From the NCBI RefSeq assembly GCF_903819215.1, contig NZ_CAIJCT010000016.1: a stretch of DNA of 64,000 nt; one strand, 5' to 3'. This DNA comes from Aedoeadaptatus coxii. GTDB taxonomy: Bacteria > Bacillota > Clostridia > Tissierellales > Peptoniphilaceae. The notes under the pieces are model-generated. The model did not search any database, had not been told where the DNA came from, and worked only from the letters and a program-made list of their open reading frames with translations. A program made the position numbers and the translations under genes. Below, piece after piece: positions 32,982 to 41,260 of the stretch; the stretch's first letter is position 1, and each line of letters starts with the position of its first letter.

Positions 32982-33200
32982 ATATTCTTTAAACGCTGAT
33001 GGAGAAAAGTACGTATCTCACCATAACAGGGAGTCGAATTCACCGATTGAAAGATTCGACAATGGCACCATACGGAATCCCGCTCCGGAGTTGCTCATAA
33101 ACTGAGCCGTTCATCACGTTACGATGTCGAGAACATCTTTTGATGTTGAATTTGGGTGGTACCACGGTTTTTCGTCCCAGAAAAGCCGTGGTTTTTTTAT
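32982..33200 (+). promoter_or_regulatory. T-box riboswitch controlling proS
   Basis: The conserved T-box core GGGTGGTACCACGG is at 33154-33167, followed by the terminator CCACGG/CCGTGG with seven T (33162-33198) and then the proS ribosome binding site. Upstream lies a long stem I with an AGTA element (33008-33011). When uncharged tRNA binds, the T-box sequence pairs with tRNA and the antiterminator forms. The likely specifier is a proline codon; CCA at 33068-33070 is my best guess from position, with low certainty. Control by tRNA-Pro follows from the downstream gene. Confidence 0.93.
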
Positions 33201-33216
33201 AGTCTAGGAGGATAAA

Positions 33217-34665
33217 ATGGCTAAAGAAAAAGAAAAATTTGTAAGAGAGATTACATCCCGCGACGACGATTTCGCGCAATGGTATACCGACGTCGTCTTA
33301 AAAGCTGAAATGGCGGATTACGCGCCGGTTAGAGGCTGTATGGTCATTCGTCCTTACGGTTTTGCCGTATGGGAAAGAATTAAAGAAGAGGCCGATCGCC
33401 GCTTTAAGGCCACAGGCCACACCAACGCCTACTTCCCCATGCTCATTCCCGAACATTTGCTTCAAAAAGAAGTAGAACACTTCGACGGCTTTGCGCCGGA
33501 AGTTCTTTGGGTAACCCACGGCGGCGACGAAGAGTTGGCCGAACGCCTAATCGTACGCCCCACATCGGAAACCATTATTAACACCATGTACTCCAAATGG
33601 GTGCAAACCTACCGGGATCTTCCCCTTTTAATCAACCAATGGTGCTCCGTATTCCGCTGGGAAAAAACGACGCGCCCCTTCTTAAGAACCGTCGAATTCT
33701 TATGGCAAGAAGGCCACACCGTTCACGAAACCTACGAAGATGCTCAAGAAGAAACCTTGAGAATCCACGAAATTTATCGCCAAGTTATTGAAGATGAAAT
33801 GGCCGTTCCCGTTATTTTAGGTAAGAAGAGCGATTCCGAACGTTTCGCCGGCGCCGATGCTACCTACACTTTGGAAGCCATGATGCACGACGGCAAAGCC
33901 CTTCAATCGGGTACGAGCCACAACTTGGGCCAAAACTTTGCGAAAATGTTCGACATTCAATTCCAAGACAGAGAAGGCAAACTCGCCACAGCTTGGACCA
34001 CGAGCTGGGGTATTTCCACGCGCTTAATCGGCGGCCTTATCATGGTTCACGGCGACGACCGCGGCATGGTCATGCCTCCCCACGTCGCGCCGACACAAGT
34101 TATTATCGTGCCCATCGCCTTACACAAAGAAGGGGTAAAAGAAAAAGCCCAAGAACTTTACGATTCCCTAAAAGATCGCTTCACCGTCAAACTCGACGAC
34201 CGCGAAGAATACAGCCCGGGCTGGAAATTCAACCAATGGGAACTTAAGGGCGTGCCCCTTCGTATCGAAATCGGACCGAAAGATATCGAAAATAACCAAG
34301 TGGTCTTCGTCCGCCGCGATACCAACGAAAAGATCTTCGTTCCCATGGAAAACCTCGCCGATCAAGTGGACGACATGCTCGAAACCATTCAAAAAGATAT
34401 GTTCGTCGCCGCCAAAAAGCGGATGGAAGAAAATACCTTTACGGTTAAAAACTTCGACGAATTTAAAGAACGAATGGCCGCCGGCAATCCCTTCTTAAAA
34501 GGTATGTGGTGTGGCGACGAAGAATGCGAAGCCGAAATCAAAGACGAAACCACGGCCACCATTCGCTGCATCCCCTTCGACGATCAACAAGAAGAAATCG
34601 ACACCGTCTGTGTCCACTGCGGAAAACCTGCAAAACACATGGTCTACTACGCAAAGGCATATTAA
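33217..34665 (+). CDS. proS: Prolyl-tRNA synthetase (short, archaeal/eukaryal type)
   Basis: Charges tRNA-Pro. The 482-aa size and the absence of the INS editing domain indicate the ProS type 3 form seen in archaea and some Firmicutes. Class II motifs are visible: RGCMVIRPYGFAVWERI (motif 1 region), VFRWEKTTRPFLRTVEFLWQ (motif 2), and TTSWGISTRLIGGLIMVHGD (motif 3). The anticodon-binding domain follows, and a C-terminal zinc-like domain has cysteines in CGDEEC, IRC and CVHCGK. AGGAGG precedes ATG. Expression is under the T-box. Confidence 0.97.
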   Translation: MAKEKEKFVREITSRDDDFAQWYTDVVLKAEMADYAPVRGCMVIRPYGFAVWERIKEEADRRFKATGHTNAYFPMLIPEHLLQKEVEHFDGFAPEVLWVTHGGDEELAERLIVRPTSETIINTMYSKWVQTYRDLPLLINQWCSVFRWEKTTRPFLRTVEFLWQEGHTVHETYEDAQEETLRIHEIYRQVIEDEMAVPVILGKKSDSERFAGADATYTLEAMMHDGKALQSGTSHNLGQNFAKMFDIQFQDREGKLATAWTTSWGISTRLIGGLIMVHGDDRGMVMPPHVAPTQVIIVPIALHKEGVKEKAQELYDSLKDRFTVKLDDREEYSPGWKFNQWELKGVPLRIEIGPKDIENNQVVFVRRDTNEKIFVPMENLADQVDDMLETIQKDMFVAAKKRMEENTFTVKNFDEFKERMAAGNPFLKGMWCGDEECEAEIKDETTATIRCIPFDDQQEEIDTVCVHCGKPAKHMVYYAKAY

Positions 34666-34693
34666 AAAACAGGCTCTCGGGCCTGTTTTTTTA
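34664..34693. terminator. Bidirectional terminator between proS and GT-C gene
   Basis: AACAGGC and GCCTGTT pair around TCTCGG, with A and T runs on the two sides. The hairpin separates convergent genes and touches the stop of the glycosyltransferase gene. Confidence 0.88.
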
Positions 34694-36076
34694 TTGCGCC
34701 TTTTTCCGTTGGCGATTAAATTCTCTTTCTGTTTTATAAATTGCCCATCGACTTTCAATAGTCCATCCGCTTTTTTTAAGGATTTCCGCCGCGGCGGCTA
34801 AAAAGAATCCGACGGCGATGTAGCGGAAGGGCAATAGGCTTTGGGCGTAGCGATCGAAGACGTAGGCGTAGGCGTACATATATACCTGAAGGCCGTAGGC
34901 GAAGAGGAGGAAGATCACTTCCGCCACGGTGCGCCGCGCCAAAATGGCTGCGGGAAGGGCGGCGAGGGCGAGGAAGAAATCCACGTGGCGCCCCCATTCG
35001 ATGGCGCCTTTGGTGTGGGGAACGACTTCGTCCCAATAGAAGGTTTGGTACAACATGCTCTTCGGCTTTATATATAGGTAGCTTTTCAACATGGACACCC
35101 AATCGTGGCGCCACCAATACCGCATGCGAGCGTGAGCTTTGGCCTCATCTGTGCGCAAGGCAATGAAGCGTTTGTGTTTCGCCGAATAGGTTCCGTCTTT
35201 CTCCTTGAGATTTTGATACTCTTCCTCCACGGCGCGGCGAATGGCAAGCTCCTTAAAGGCGTCTTCATCTTTCGGATAGCCCACCCCTTGGTAAGTACCG
35301 AGGAGTAAGGGATTGCCGATGCCGTAGGTTGTGGGGATGAGCTCGCCGAAATGGTAATAATTTCGCACCGTCCACGGTACGATAAAGCAAGATACTAAGA
35401 GCAACGTTAAAAAGCATTGGCCGTAAAGTTTGGTGCTCGGATATTTTTTCATCCATAAATAGGGAACGGGCAAGAAGAAATAGACGGCAGCTTGGGCTTT
35501 CAGCATAAAGGCCAAAAAGGCGGCGCCAAAGACGATAAAGTAACTCGGCCAATCCTTACGGTCGCCTAAGCGAAAGAGGCCGTAAAGGTAGAGGCAGGTT
35601 AAAAATAAAAAGGGCGTTTCCGTTAAAATCAAATTATCCTGCCACGCAAAATCCGGCGTAAAGAACAGGAGCATGGGCAGAATAGCCGCCCACTTCGGCG
35701 CTTTTGAATCGATGGTGAGGTATACAAACCAGGGTGCCAAGGTTCCCAGTAAGCACCAAAAAAATTTTAAACCGATCCACGTTCCGTATCCTTCCCCGAA
35801 AAGGGCTACAAATGCCCCGATTAAAACGGGCAGGCCCGGCATGATTTGAGCGCTGACGACGCCGTGCATGGTAATGGCGCCGGTGTGGAAAAAGGTTATC
35901 CCGGCCTTTACATAACTTGCATCGTCGCTTTTCAATCCGTAATCCGCTCCCAAGCGAGACATCATGTAAAGCCGCTCGAAGAAAAGAAGCCATAAAATGA
36001 TCAGGGCGATCCAGTGTTCTTCGAAGAATCCTTTTTTCCTATTTGGGAAAACTTTTCCCATCGACTTCACCTCCAA
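34691..36076 (-). CDS. GT-C (ArnT/PMT-like, family 39) membrane glycosyltransferase
   Basis: A 461-aa polytopic protein (about ten hydrophobic helices). The first outer loop reads GADYGLKSDDASYVKAGI, placing an acidic pair after helix 1 as in polyprenyl-phosphate-sugar GT-C transferases; a later GPL-like part NPLLLGTYQGVGYP and a charged extracellular stretch (about 270-320) follow. These enzymes move a sugar from a lipid carrier to protein, lipid or wall polymer outside the membrane. Acceptor unknown. The first Met is accepted, but the Met at residue 6 with TCGATGGG context is an alternative. It is a single gene, divergent from the CofE-like gene. Confidence 0.82.
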   Translation of the reverse strand: MEVKSMGKVFPNRKKGFFEEHWIALIILWLLFFERLYMMSRLGADYGLKSDDASYVKAGITFFHTGAITMHGVVSAQIMPGLPVLIGAFVALFGEGYGTWIGLKFFWCLLGTLAPWFVYLTIDSKAPKWAAILPMLLFFTPDFAWQDNLILTETPFLFLTCLYLYGLFRLGDRKDWPSYFIVFGAAFLAFMLKAQAAVYFFLPVPYLWMKKYPSTKLYGQCFLTLLLVSCFIVPWTVRNYYHFGELIPTTYGIGNPLLLGTYQGVGYPKDEDAFKELAIRRAVEEEYQNLKEKDGTYSAKHKRFIALRTDEAKAHARMRYWWRHDWVSMLKSYLYIKPKSMLYQTFYWDEVVPHTKGAIEWGRHVDFFLALAALPAAILARRTVAEVIFLLFAYGLQVYMYAYAYVFDRYAQSLLPFRYIAVGFFLAAAAEILKKSGWTIESRWAIYKTEREFNRQRKKAQ

Positions 36077-36194
36077 ATGAGTTTTTTCTGTATTTTCTGC
36101 TATTTATGATACCACCTTTTAGGAAAATATGGTAGAATAGGAAAGTAGTTTTAGTCCTAGTTGTTACTTCAAAATGAAAGAGGCGATCTTGAAC

Positions 36195-37376
36195 ATGAAG
36201 CGTTATATTGGAACAACGACCCGCGGTATTCGACTCCCCATCGTCAAAAAGGGCGATGATTTAGTGGATATCGTCTTTCAATCGGTAAAAAATGCCATTG
36301 AATCCGAAAACATTAAGGTACACGACAAAGATGTTATCTGTGTTACGGAATCTTTGCTCGCCCGCAGCCAAGGCAATTACGCCACCTGCGACGATATTGC
36401 AAAAAATGTTGCCGATAAATTCGACGGTGAATTCGGCGTCGTTTTTCCGATCCTTTCCAGAAACCGCTTTTCCACGATCTTAAAAGGTCTGGCAAAGAGC
36501 GGCAGAAAGCTCCATATTCTTTTGAGTTTCCCCTCCGATGAGGTCGGAAACCATTTAATGGATGAAAACAAACTTTACGGCACGGGCATTAACCCTTACC
36601 GTGACGTCCTGACCGAAGCGCAATACCGCGAACATTTCGGCAAGGAAGTAAAGCACGAATTTACCGGCATCGATTATGTTAAACTTTACAAAGAAATCGC
36701 GCCGAACAGTGAAATTTACTTCTCCAACGATCCCCGCGCCATTCTTTCCTACACGAAAGATGTGCTCGTCGCAAGTATTCATACCCGCGAATTAATTAAA
36801 CGCGAACTAAAAGACAACGGCGCTAATCTCGTCTACGGTTTGGACGATATTTTAGCAGAACCTACCGATGCTCACGGATACAATGAACAATACGGCGTCC
36901 TCGGCAGCAACATGGCCGGCCCCGAAATGATCAAGCTTTTCCCGAGAGACGGTAAACCTTTTGTCGATGCCGTTCAAAAGCGCTTAAACGAATACTTCAA
37001 CAATCATTTTGAAGTGATGGTTTACGGCGACGGCGCCTTTAAAGATCCCATCGGAAAGATTTGGGAACTTGCCGACCCGGTAGTTTCTCCCGCCTATACC
37101 GATGGTTTACACGGTACGCCCAGCGAGCTGAAGATGAAATATTTGGCCGATACGGAACTTAAAGGTTTAAGTACCGACGAAATGGAAAAAGTCATTATCG
37201 ATCGCATCCACGAAAAAGATCAAGACTTGCTCGGAAGAGATGAAACCTTGGGCACCACCCCGAGACGTCTCACCGACCTTTTAGGTTCTCTCGCCGATTT
37301 AACCTCCGGCAGTGGCGACAAGGGTACCCCCGTCGTTATGGTACAAGGTTATTTCGACAATTACGCCAACGATTAA
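36195..37376 (+). CDS. CofE-like coenzyme F420-0:L-glutamate ligase family protein
   Basis: The 393-aa protein (start ATG 36195 with AGAGG upstream; the frame opens at 36174 without such a box) belongs to the family of F420-0 gamma-glutamyl ligases, with RYIGTTTRGIRLPIVKKGDD at the start, DKDVICVTESLLARSQGN, and VMVYGDGAFKDPIGKIWELAD. Many anaerobic Firmicutes carry this long version although they do not make F420, so it probably ligates glutamate to another acceptor or has a different role. No F420 genes are in the window. An extended -10 (TGGTAGAAT at 36130-36138) precedes it. Confidence 0.85.
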   Translation: MKRYIGTTTRGIRLPIVKKGDDLVDIVFQSVKNAIESENIKVHDKDVICVTESLLARSQGNYATCDDIAKNVADKFDGEFGVVFPILSRNRFSTILKGLAKSGRKLHILLSFPSDEVGNHLMDENKLYGTGINPYRDVLTEAQYREHFGKEVKHEFTGIDYVKLYKEIAPNSEIYFSNDPRAILSYTKDVLVASIHTRELIKRELKDNGANLVYGLDDILAEPTDAHGYNEQYGVLGSNMAGPEMIKLFPRDGKPFVDAVQKRLNEYFNNHFEVMVYGDGAFKDPIGKIWELADPVVSPAYTDGLHGTPSELKMKYLADTELKGLSTDEMEKVIIDRIHEKDQDLLGRDETLGTTPRRLTDLLGSLADLTSGSGDKGTPVVMVQGYFDNYAND

Positions 37377-37393
37377 TTCCAACTAAATAAGAG

Positions 37394-37499
37394 AAACCGC
37401 GGAACACCCGCGGTTTTTTCTTAAAGTATCGCTTCTATACCTCCCTTCGGGGAGGTTTTTTTGTGGCGCTAAAAAACCCGCCTTTCGGCGGGCTTTTTA
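37394..37499 (+). terminator. Three consecutive terminators
   Basis: Three hairpins follow each other: AACCGCGG/CCGCGGTT at 37394-37419, ACCTCC/GGAGGT at 37438-37463, and CCCGCC/GGCGGG at 37475-37498, each with T runs on the plus strand; the last also has an A run on its left side and can serve the gene on the minus strand. A triple terminator between convergent genes is unusual. Confidence 0.85.
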
Positions 37500-37802
37500 G
37501 TATTCCATGACAGCATTGGCGACAAAAAGCCGCGTATAACCTAAAAAGCGTTCGCAATCGATGTGAATCGTCTGGCTGTCTACATTGGTGTAATAGGGGA
37601 AGTACACGTCGATTCCCTCGTAGACCTGCTTTTTATAAATCTCCTGTTCCTTCTTCGGCTCGCCCTTGGAGACGGATTCGTTGATCACGCCGGGAAAGCC
37701 GCAGCACGGCTGTTCCAATGTATCCACGGAAATGGCGCGGATGTTTTTCTTTTTTAAATAGGCCAGTGCTTTGTCACTTAATGCCACTTTTGTTCCTTGC
37801 AT
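37497..37802 (-). CDS. CC/Se-motif family protein (Cys form)
   Basis: A 101-aa protein from ATG 37802 (GAGGGAG 7 bp upstream; the frame opens at 37817). It has the pattern ALAYLKKKNIRAISVD, then EQPCCGFPG, characteristic of the family annotated as CC/Se motif (seleno)proteins, in which one Cys can be selenocysteine. Here both are Cys, and the C-terminus has another Cys in IHIDCERFLGY. The function is unknown, but adjacent Cys suggests redox or metal chemistry. It is a single-gene unit. Confidence 0.8.
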   Translation of the reverse strand: MQGTKVALSDKALAYLKKKNIRAISVDTLEQPCCGFPGVINESVSKGEPKKEQEIYKKQVYEGIDVYFPYYTNVDSQTIHIDCERFLGYTRLFVANAVMEY

Positions 37803-37993
37803 GGTTTTCTCCCTCACATCATAGTTTTCACTTCACCTAATAAATACCCTTATATTTACAGAATAGTTATGGAAAACAGGATAACATATTTTAGAATATT
37901 TTTATACTCTTCAGTAAGGGCCATCTCCCATAGTGTAAGTTACTAAAAAAATGGATTTTATTCATATTATAAATAAATGAGAGGAGGTTATAA

Positions 37994-38044
37994 TTTGATA
38001 CTATAGTTTCTCATTTCGCGATAGCCTTTAATGAGTATCAAACT
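37994..38044. other. Long inverted repeat at the end of the ABC operon
   Basis: TTTGATACT (37994-38002) is repeated inverted as AGTATCAAA (38034-38042) around a 31-nt loop, overlapping the stop of the XRE-TPR gene. There is no U run, so it may be an mRNA-end stabiliser and not a terminator. Confidence 0.5.
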
Positions 38045-39122
38045 TCCTAAGCAAATTCTTGATTTTTTCTTGTTCAATAATTTCCTTAAAGCCCACACTG
38101 TCAGTTACTGCGAATAAATAAGAGCGAGCAATCATATCATCACTTCTAGTTGGATTCGTGGATAATAATAAATTTTCATCAAGCCATTCATCTATTTGAT
38201 TGAAATATTCATCTCCTCTTATCTTAAACGATTTTCCCTTACTCTCTATTAACAAATTGAGTAGTTTTTCCACATATTGACTAGCAAGTTTGAGATTATT
38301 ATCTTCATTATAGTGCGTTGCTAAGGATAAATAAAAATTTAAAACGATGGAAACATTTATTTCAATGAGATTAAAACTTTCTATTAAATCCTCCACTCTC
38401 TCCGAAGTTTTGACCCAATCGTCATTATTCAAACTACTCTTCATCATAAGAAGGGTGATTAAATCAGTTATGTTCTTATAAATCATTACTTGTAGCTTCT
38501 GATCTACTTCATTTTCTTTCTTCGTTTTTAAATAAGCTGAAGCCACTAAACAATCTTTTGATATAGAGAGCATGTCCGAAGATGGCAAAATAGTTAATGC
38601 TTCTTCTGGTTTTCCTAAACTAATTAAACAGGCTGCCCTCAAGCTCAATGATTGTTCTTTTAATATAGGATCTTTAGAATGCTCGCATACCCTATTTAGT
38701 ATGTTATTTGCGTATTCTAGATATTCCTCTTTTTTTACATCATCAGTTGCTAAATCACAATGGTTCAAAATAAACAAAGCCATATAGTATAGTAGTTCAA
38801 AGCAAGAATAGTATTGTTTAATTTTAATTTTTATATCTTCTACGATACTATCCATACCTGCATCAGGAACACGATTCTCTAAGTCTATATAAAATTTTTG
38901 TATTTGAGCTGAAGATAAATCTGGATCATATCCTATTAATTCATCCACACTTATATTAAAAAAAGTGGCAAGCTTTGGTAGAAGTAAAATATCTGGATAG
39001 CTTTGACCTGTCTCCCATTTTGATACGGACGCCTTTGTTACCATCATGAATTCTGCTAATTCTTCCTGAGTTATGCCTCTTTCTTTTCGCTTCTGAAGAA
39101 TATTTTCTCCAATTTTTAGCAT
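38028..39122 (-). CDS. XRE regulator with TPR-like C-terminal domain
   Basis: A 364-aa protein. Residues 5-60 are a helix-turn-helix (ITQEELAEFMMVTKASVSKW followed by ETGQSYPDILLLPKLATFF). The remaining 300 residues are all-helical with spacing typical of tetratricopeptide repeats, resembling peptide-binding regulators of the Rgg/PlcR/RNPP type, though no specific family is assigned. It is the last gene of an AT-rich operon with an ABC-2 transporter, 13 bp after the permease. It might sense a peptide and regulate the transporter or genes elsewhere. The low GC sets the operon apart from the flanking genes. Confidence 0.85.
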   Translation of the reverse strand: MLKIGENILQKRKERGITQEELAEFMMVTKASVSKWETGQSYPDILLLPKLATFFNISVDELIGYDPDLSSAQIQKFYIDLENRVPDAGMDSIVEDIKIKIKQYYSCFELLYYMALFILNHCDLATDDVKKEEYLEYANNILNRVCEHSKDPILKEQSLSLRAACLISLGKPEEALTILPSSDMLSISKDCLVASAYLKTKKENEVDQKLQVMIYKNITDLITLLMMKSSLNNDDWVKTSERVEDLIESFNLIEINVSIVLNFYLSLATHYNEDNNLKLASQYVEKLLNLLIESKGKSFKIRGDEYFNQIDEWLDENLLLSTNPTRSDDMIARSYLFAVTDSVGFKEIIEQEKIKNLLRKFDTH

Positions 39123-39135
39123 GATGTATTATCTC

Positions 39136-39903
39136 CTAACTGATTTGCTTTTTGTTTATTACAGCAATCGAAATTACGATACACAGTATAAGCAAAATAC
39201 TGCCCGTAATAATCGGTACATAGTAATCATCATATCCTATTCCTTTTATAAGGTTCACAGGCTTTCCTATCAATGCAATAGGCATGTATTTAACAATCTC
39301 ATCTCGAATGGATACTATAAGTTGAATCACAATCCCACCAGTCGTTAATATTAATGTACCTATAACATTTCCTGAAATCACTCCAGCTAATATCTCTAAT
39401 GATATTAAAAATAAGCCAAATATAAAAGGGAGCAAGGCTGCCATAAGTATATTTCTAATAGGAAATGAAATCCCAAAAAAGTACTTTGTGTAGAAATAAG
39501 TGAGTATAAATGAGCAAAAATAAGCCAAAAACCACAAAATAAAATTGTAAAAAATCTTCGATAGCACAACTTGATACCTTGGCAGTCCCTTAGATAATAA
39601 ATTAATCAAGGTTCCCTTTTGGAATTCATTGGCCATTTGAGTACTTAATATAATGGCTAATCCAAACATACCTATTTGACTAATGTTTTTAAAGAATTGT
39701 GTCCAAGAGTCAATTTCTGATGGTGGTGCTACGTTAATATCTATATTTCCTGTAGCTATGGATTGAAGTATCATGGGAGTTAATTTTGCTGTCAAAGGAC
39801 TTATTAACCCGATGAACAAGAACAGGATAAAGGTAGAAATTATTTTTTTAGTCCTTGCACCTTCAATAGCTTCTTTCTTTAATAGAGATAAAAATATCCT
39901 CAT
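39136..39903 (-). CDS. ABC-2 type transporter permease
   Basis: A 255-aa membrane protein with six hydrophobic helices, an N-terminal LLKKEAIEGARTKKI segment typical of ABC-2 permeases, and a large extracellular loop between helices 1 and 2 (about residues 45-95). It overlaps the ATPase gene by 4 bp (ATGA), so both subunits are produced together. Related two-gene exporters give resistance to peptide antibiotics or export lipids and peptides; the substrate is unknown. The DNA is AT-rich. Confidence 0.88.
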   Translation of the reverse strand: MRIFLSLLKKEAIEGARTKKIISTFILFLFIGLISPLTAKLTPMILQSIATGNIDINVAPPSEIDSWTQFFKNISQIGMFGLAIILSTQMANEFQKGTLINLLSKGLPRYQVVLSKIFYNFILWFLAYFCSFILTYFYTKYFFGISFPIRNILMAALLPFIFGLFLISLEILAGVISGNVIGTLILTTGGIVIQLIVSIRDEIVKYMPIALIGKPVNLIKGIGYDDYYVPIITGSILLILCIVISIAVINKKQIS

Positions 39904-40814
39904 GCTTTCGTCACCTCCATAAAAATATTTTCTAATGTAGGTTCTTCTATTTTTATTTCTATAGGAAATATGTTTAACTTATATAGCTCATATAAAATAT
40001 CAAGATCTTTTATTTGATTGTCTTCGTCTGTTAAGTATAAAGTATCTCCTTTTTCATTTGTTACCAGATTTGAAAATTTATCTAGTGACTTAAATACCTT
40101 TAGTTCTTTGTCAGACTTAAATCTGATTTTAATTGTGTTTTTCCCCTTTATATTTTTTAGTTCATCTATTGAACCTTCTAGTACATTTTTTCCTTTATCA
40201 AGCACCACAACATGATCACAAATCGCTTCAACATCCGATAAAATATGTGTGGAAAAAATGACAGTAGTAAAATCTTTTATTTTTAATATGATGTCTAATA
40301 TCTCTTTTCTTCCTAGTGGATCAAGGGCGGAAGTGGGTTCATCACATATTAATAATTTAGGGCTATTTAACAAGGCTTGGGCAATACCCAAGCGCTGTTT
40401 CATGCCTCTAGAATAACCACTAATCCTTTTATTGACATCTCTTAATCCCACCAATTCTAAAAGTTCCTCACTCTTGTTTTTAATTTCATTTTTGCTAAGA
40501 CCAGTTATAGCCCCACATAGATTTAGATATTCCTTTGCTGTCATATAGCCATAAAATTCAGGAACATCCGGAAGATACCCGATAAATCGATTGGTTTTTG
40601 ACTGACCAAAGCTTACTTCTTCTCCAAAGACTTCAATAGAACCTTCATCCTTTTTCAAAAATCCTAAAATCATTTTCATTGTCGTCGTTTTTCCAGCACC
40701 ATTTTTGCCTAAAAACCCAAAGATTGTATTTTCAGGAATCGACATGGATAATCCATTAATAATCGTATTTTTACCAAAAGATTTATGAAGGTTTTCAATT
40801 TTAAGTGCTTCCAT
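39900..40814 (-). CDS. ABC transporter ATP-binding protein
   Basis: A 304-aa ATPase with the complete set of motifs: Walker A GFLGKNGAGKTTTMK, Q-loop region GYLPDVPEFYG, signature SGYSRGMKQRLGIAQ, Walker B LLICDEPTSALDP and the H-loop VIFSTHILS. The C-terminal 80 residues form the extension common in antibiotic- and lantibiotic-exporting ATPases (EEPTLENIFMEVT). The start overlaps the stop of the PLDc_N gene by one base (TAATG). It works with the permease at 39136. Possible roles are bacteriocin immunity or self-protection; this is inferred from architecture only. Confidence 0.93.
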   Translation of the reverse strand: MEALKIENLHKSFGKNTIINGLSMSIPENTIFGFLGKNGAGKTTTMKMILGFLKKDEGSIEVFGEEVSFGQSKTNRFIGYLPDVPEFYGYMTAKEYLNLCGAITGLSKNEIKNKSEELLELVGLRDVNKRISGYSRGMKQRLGIAQALLNSPKLLICDEPTSALDPLGRKEILDIILKIKDFTTVIFSTHILSDVEAICDHVVVLDKGKNVLEGSIDELKNIKGKNTIKIRFKSDKELKVFKSLDKFSNLVTNEKGDTLYLTDEDNQIKDLDILYELYKLNIFPIEIKIEEPTLENIFMEVTKA

Positions 40815-41014
40815 TATTCGTCCTCCCTACCTATTGTTAAGTATAGGATAGGTCCAATAATTTGAATAAAAACAACTATTAAAATCCACATGGTTCTACT
40901 GCCAAATTTATATCTATCGTGTTTTAAAACATGTCTTAAGGAATAAATCATAAGTCCAATTTCTAAAATAATAATAGGTATAAGTATCGGCAAATATTCT
41001 CTAACAAGATCCAT
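40814..41014 (-). CDS. PLDc_N domain small membrane protein
   Basis: A 66-aa protein with two hydrophobic helices separated by SLRHVLKHDRYKFGSRTMW and ending IIGPILYLTIGRED, the hallmark of the phospholipase D N-terminal (PLDc_N) domain found alone next to ABC-2 transporters in Firmicutes. AAGGAGGG precedes ATG. It is the first gene of the operon. Its job is unknown; it probably associates with the transporter in the membrane. Confidence 0.88.
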   Translation of the reverse strand: MDLVREYLPILIPIIILEIGLMIYSLRHVLKHDRYKFGSRTMWILIVVFIQIIGPILYLTIGREDE

Positions 41015-41051
41015 AATAATCCCTCCTTGATTTTATATCTTATTGGTTTAC

Positions 41052-41078
41052 TCAATATACCGTCAAGAAACCTTCAAG
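41052..41078 (-). promoter_or_regulatory. Three direct repeats at 11-bp spacing upstream of the ABC operon
   Basis: Read on the minus strand, CTTGA, CTTGA and ATTGA recur exactly 11 bp apart (plus-strand TCAAT 41052, TCAAG 41063, TCAAG 41074), and the first two lie in an 11-bp unit TTTCTTGAAGG/TTTCTTGACGG. They sit where an activator would contact the promoter, about 40 bp before the PLDc_N start; a TATAAA follows. Such pentamer repeats with one helical turn are like SpaR/NisR boxes of lantibiotic immunity operons. No response regulator gene lies in this window. Confidence 0.55.
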
Positions 41079-41160
41079 AAACATAACTTGCTCAAGTTAA
41101 CCGCAGAGAAACTCAACTTTATATGATTTATGTGAACATCTATTTTCACCAACATCATAT

Positions 41161-41201
41161 AAAAATGACCCTTGAGATTTAAAATCTCAGGGGTCATTTT
41201 T
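41161..41201 (-). terminator. Terminator near murJ
   Basis: AAAAATGACCC(TT)GAGATTT pairs with AAATCTC(A)GGGGTCATTTTT. The hairpin is bidirectional, 60 bp after the murJ stop. Confidence 0.88.
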
Positions 41202-41260
41202 GTCGATTCTTTCTTAGTTTTTTATTATTTTTGCTTCTTCTTGCAAAAGCGGAGTTCAAT

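Noticed and set aside
33040..33279. 79-aa minus-strand frame over the T-box
   Set aside because: It covers the T-box leader and its terminator and the proS start; no independent coding signal.
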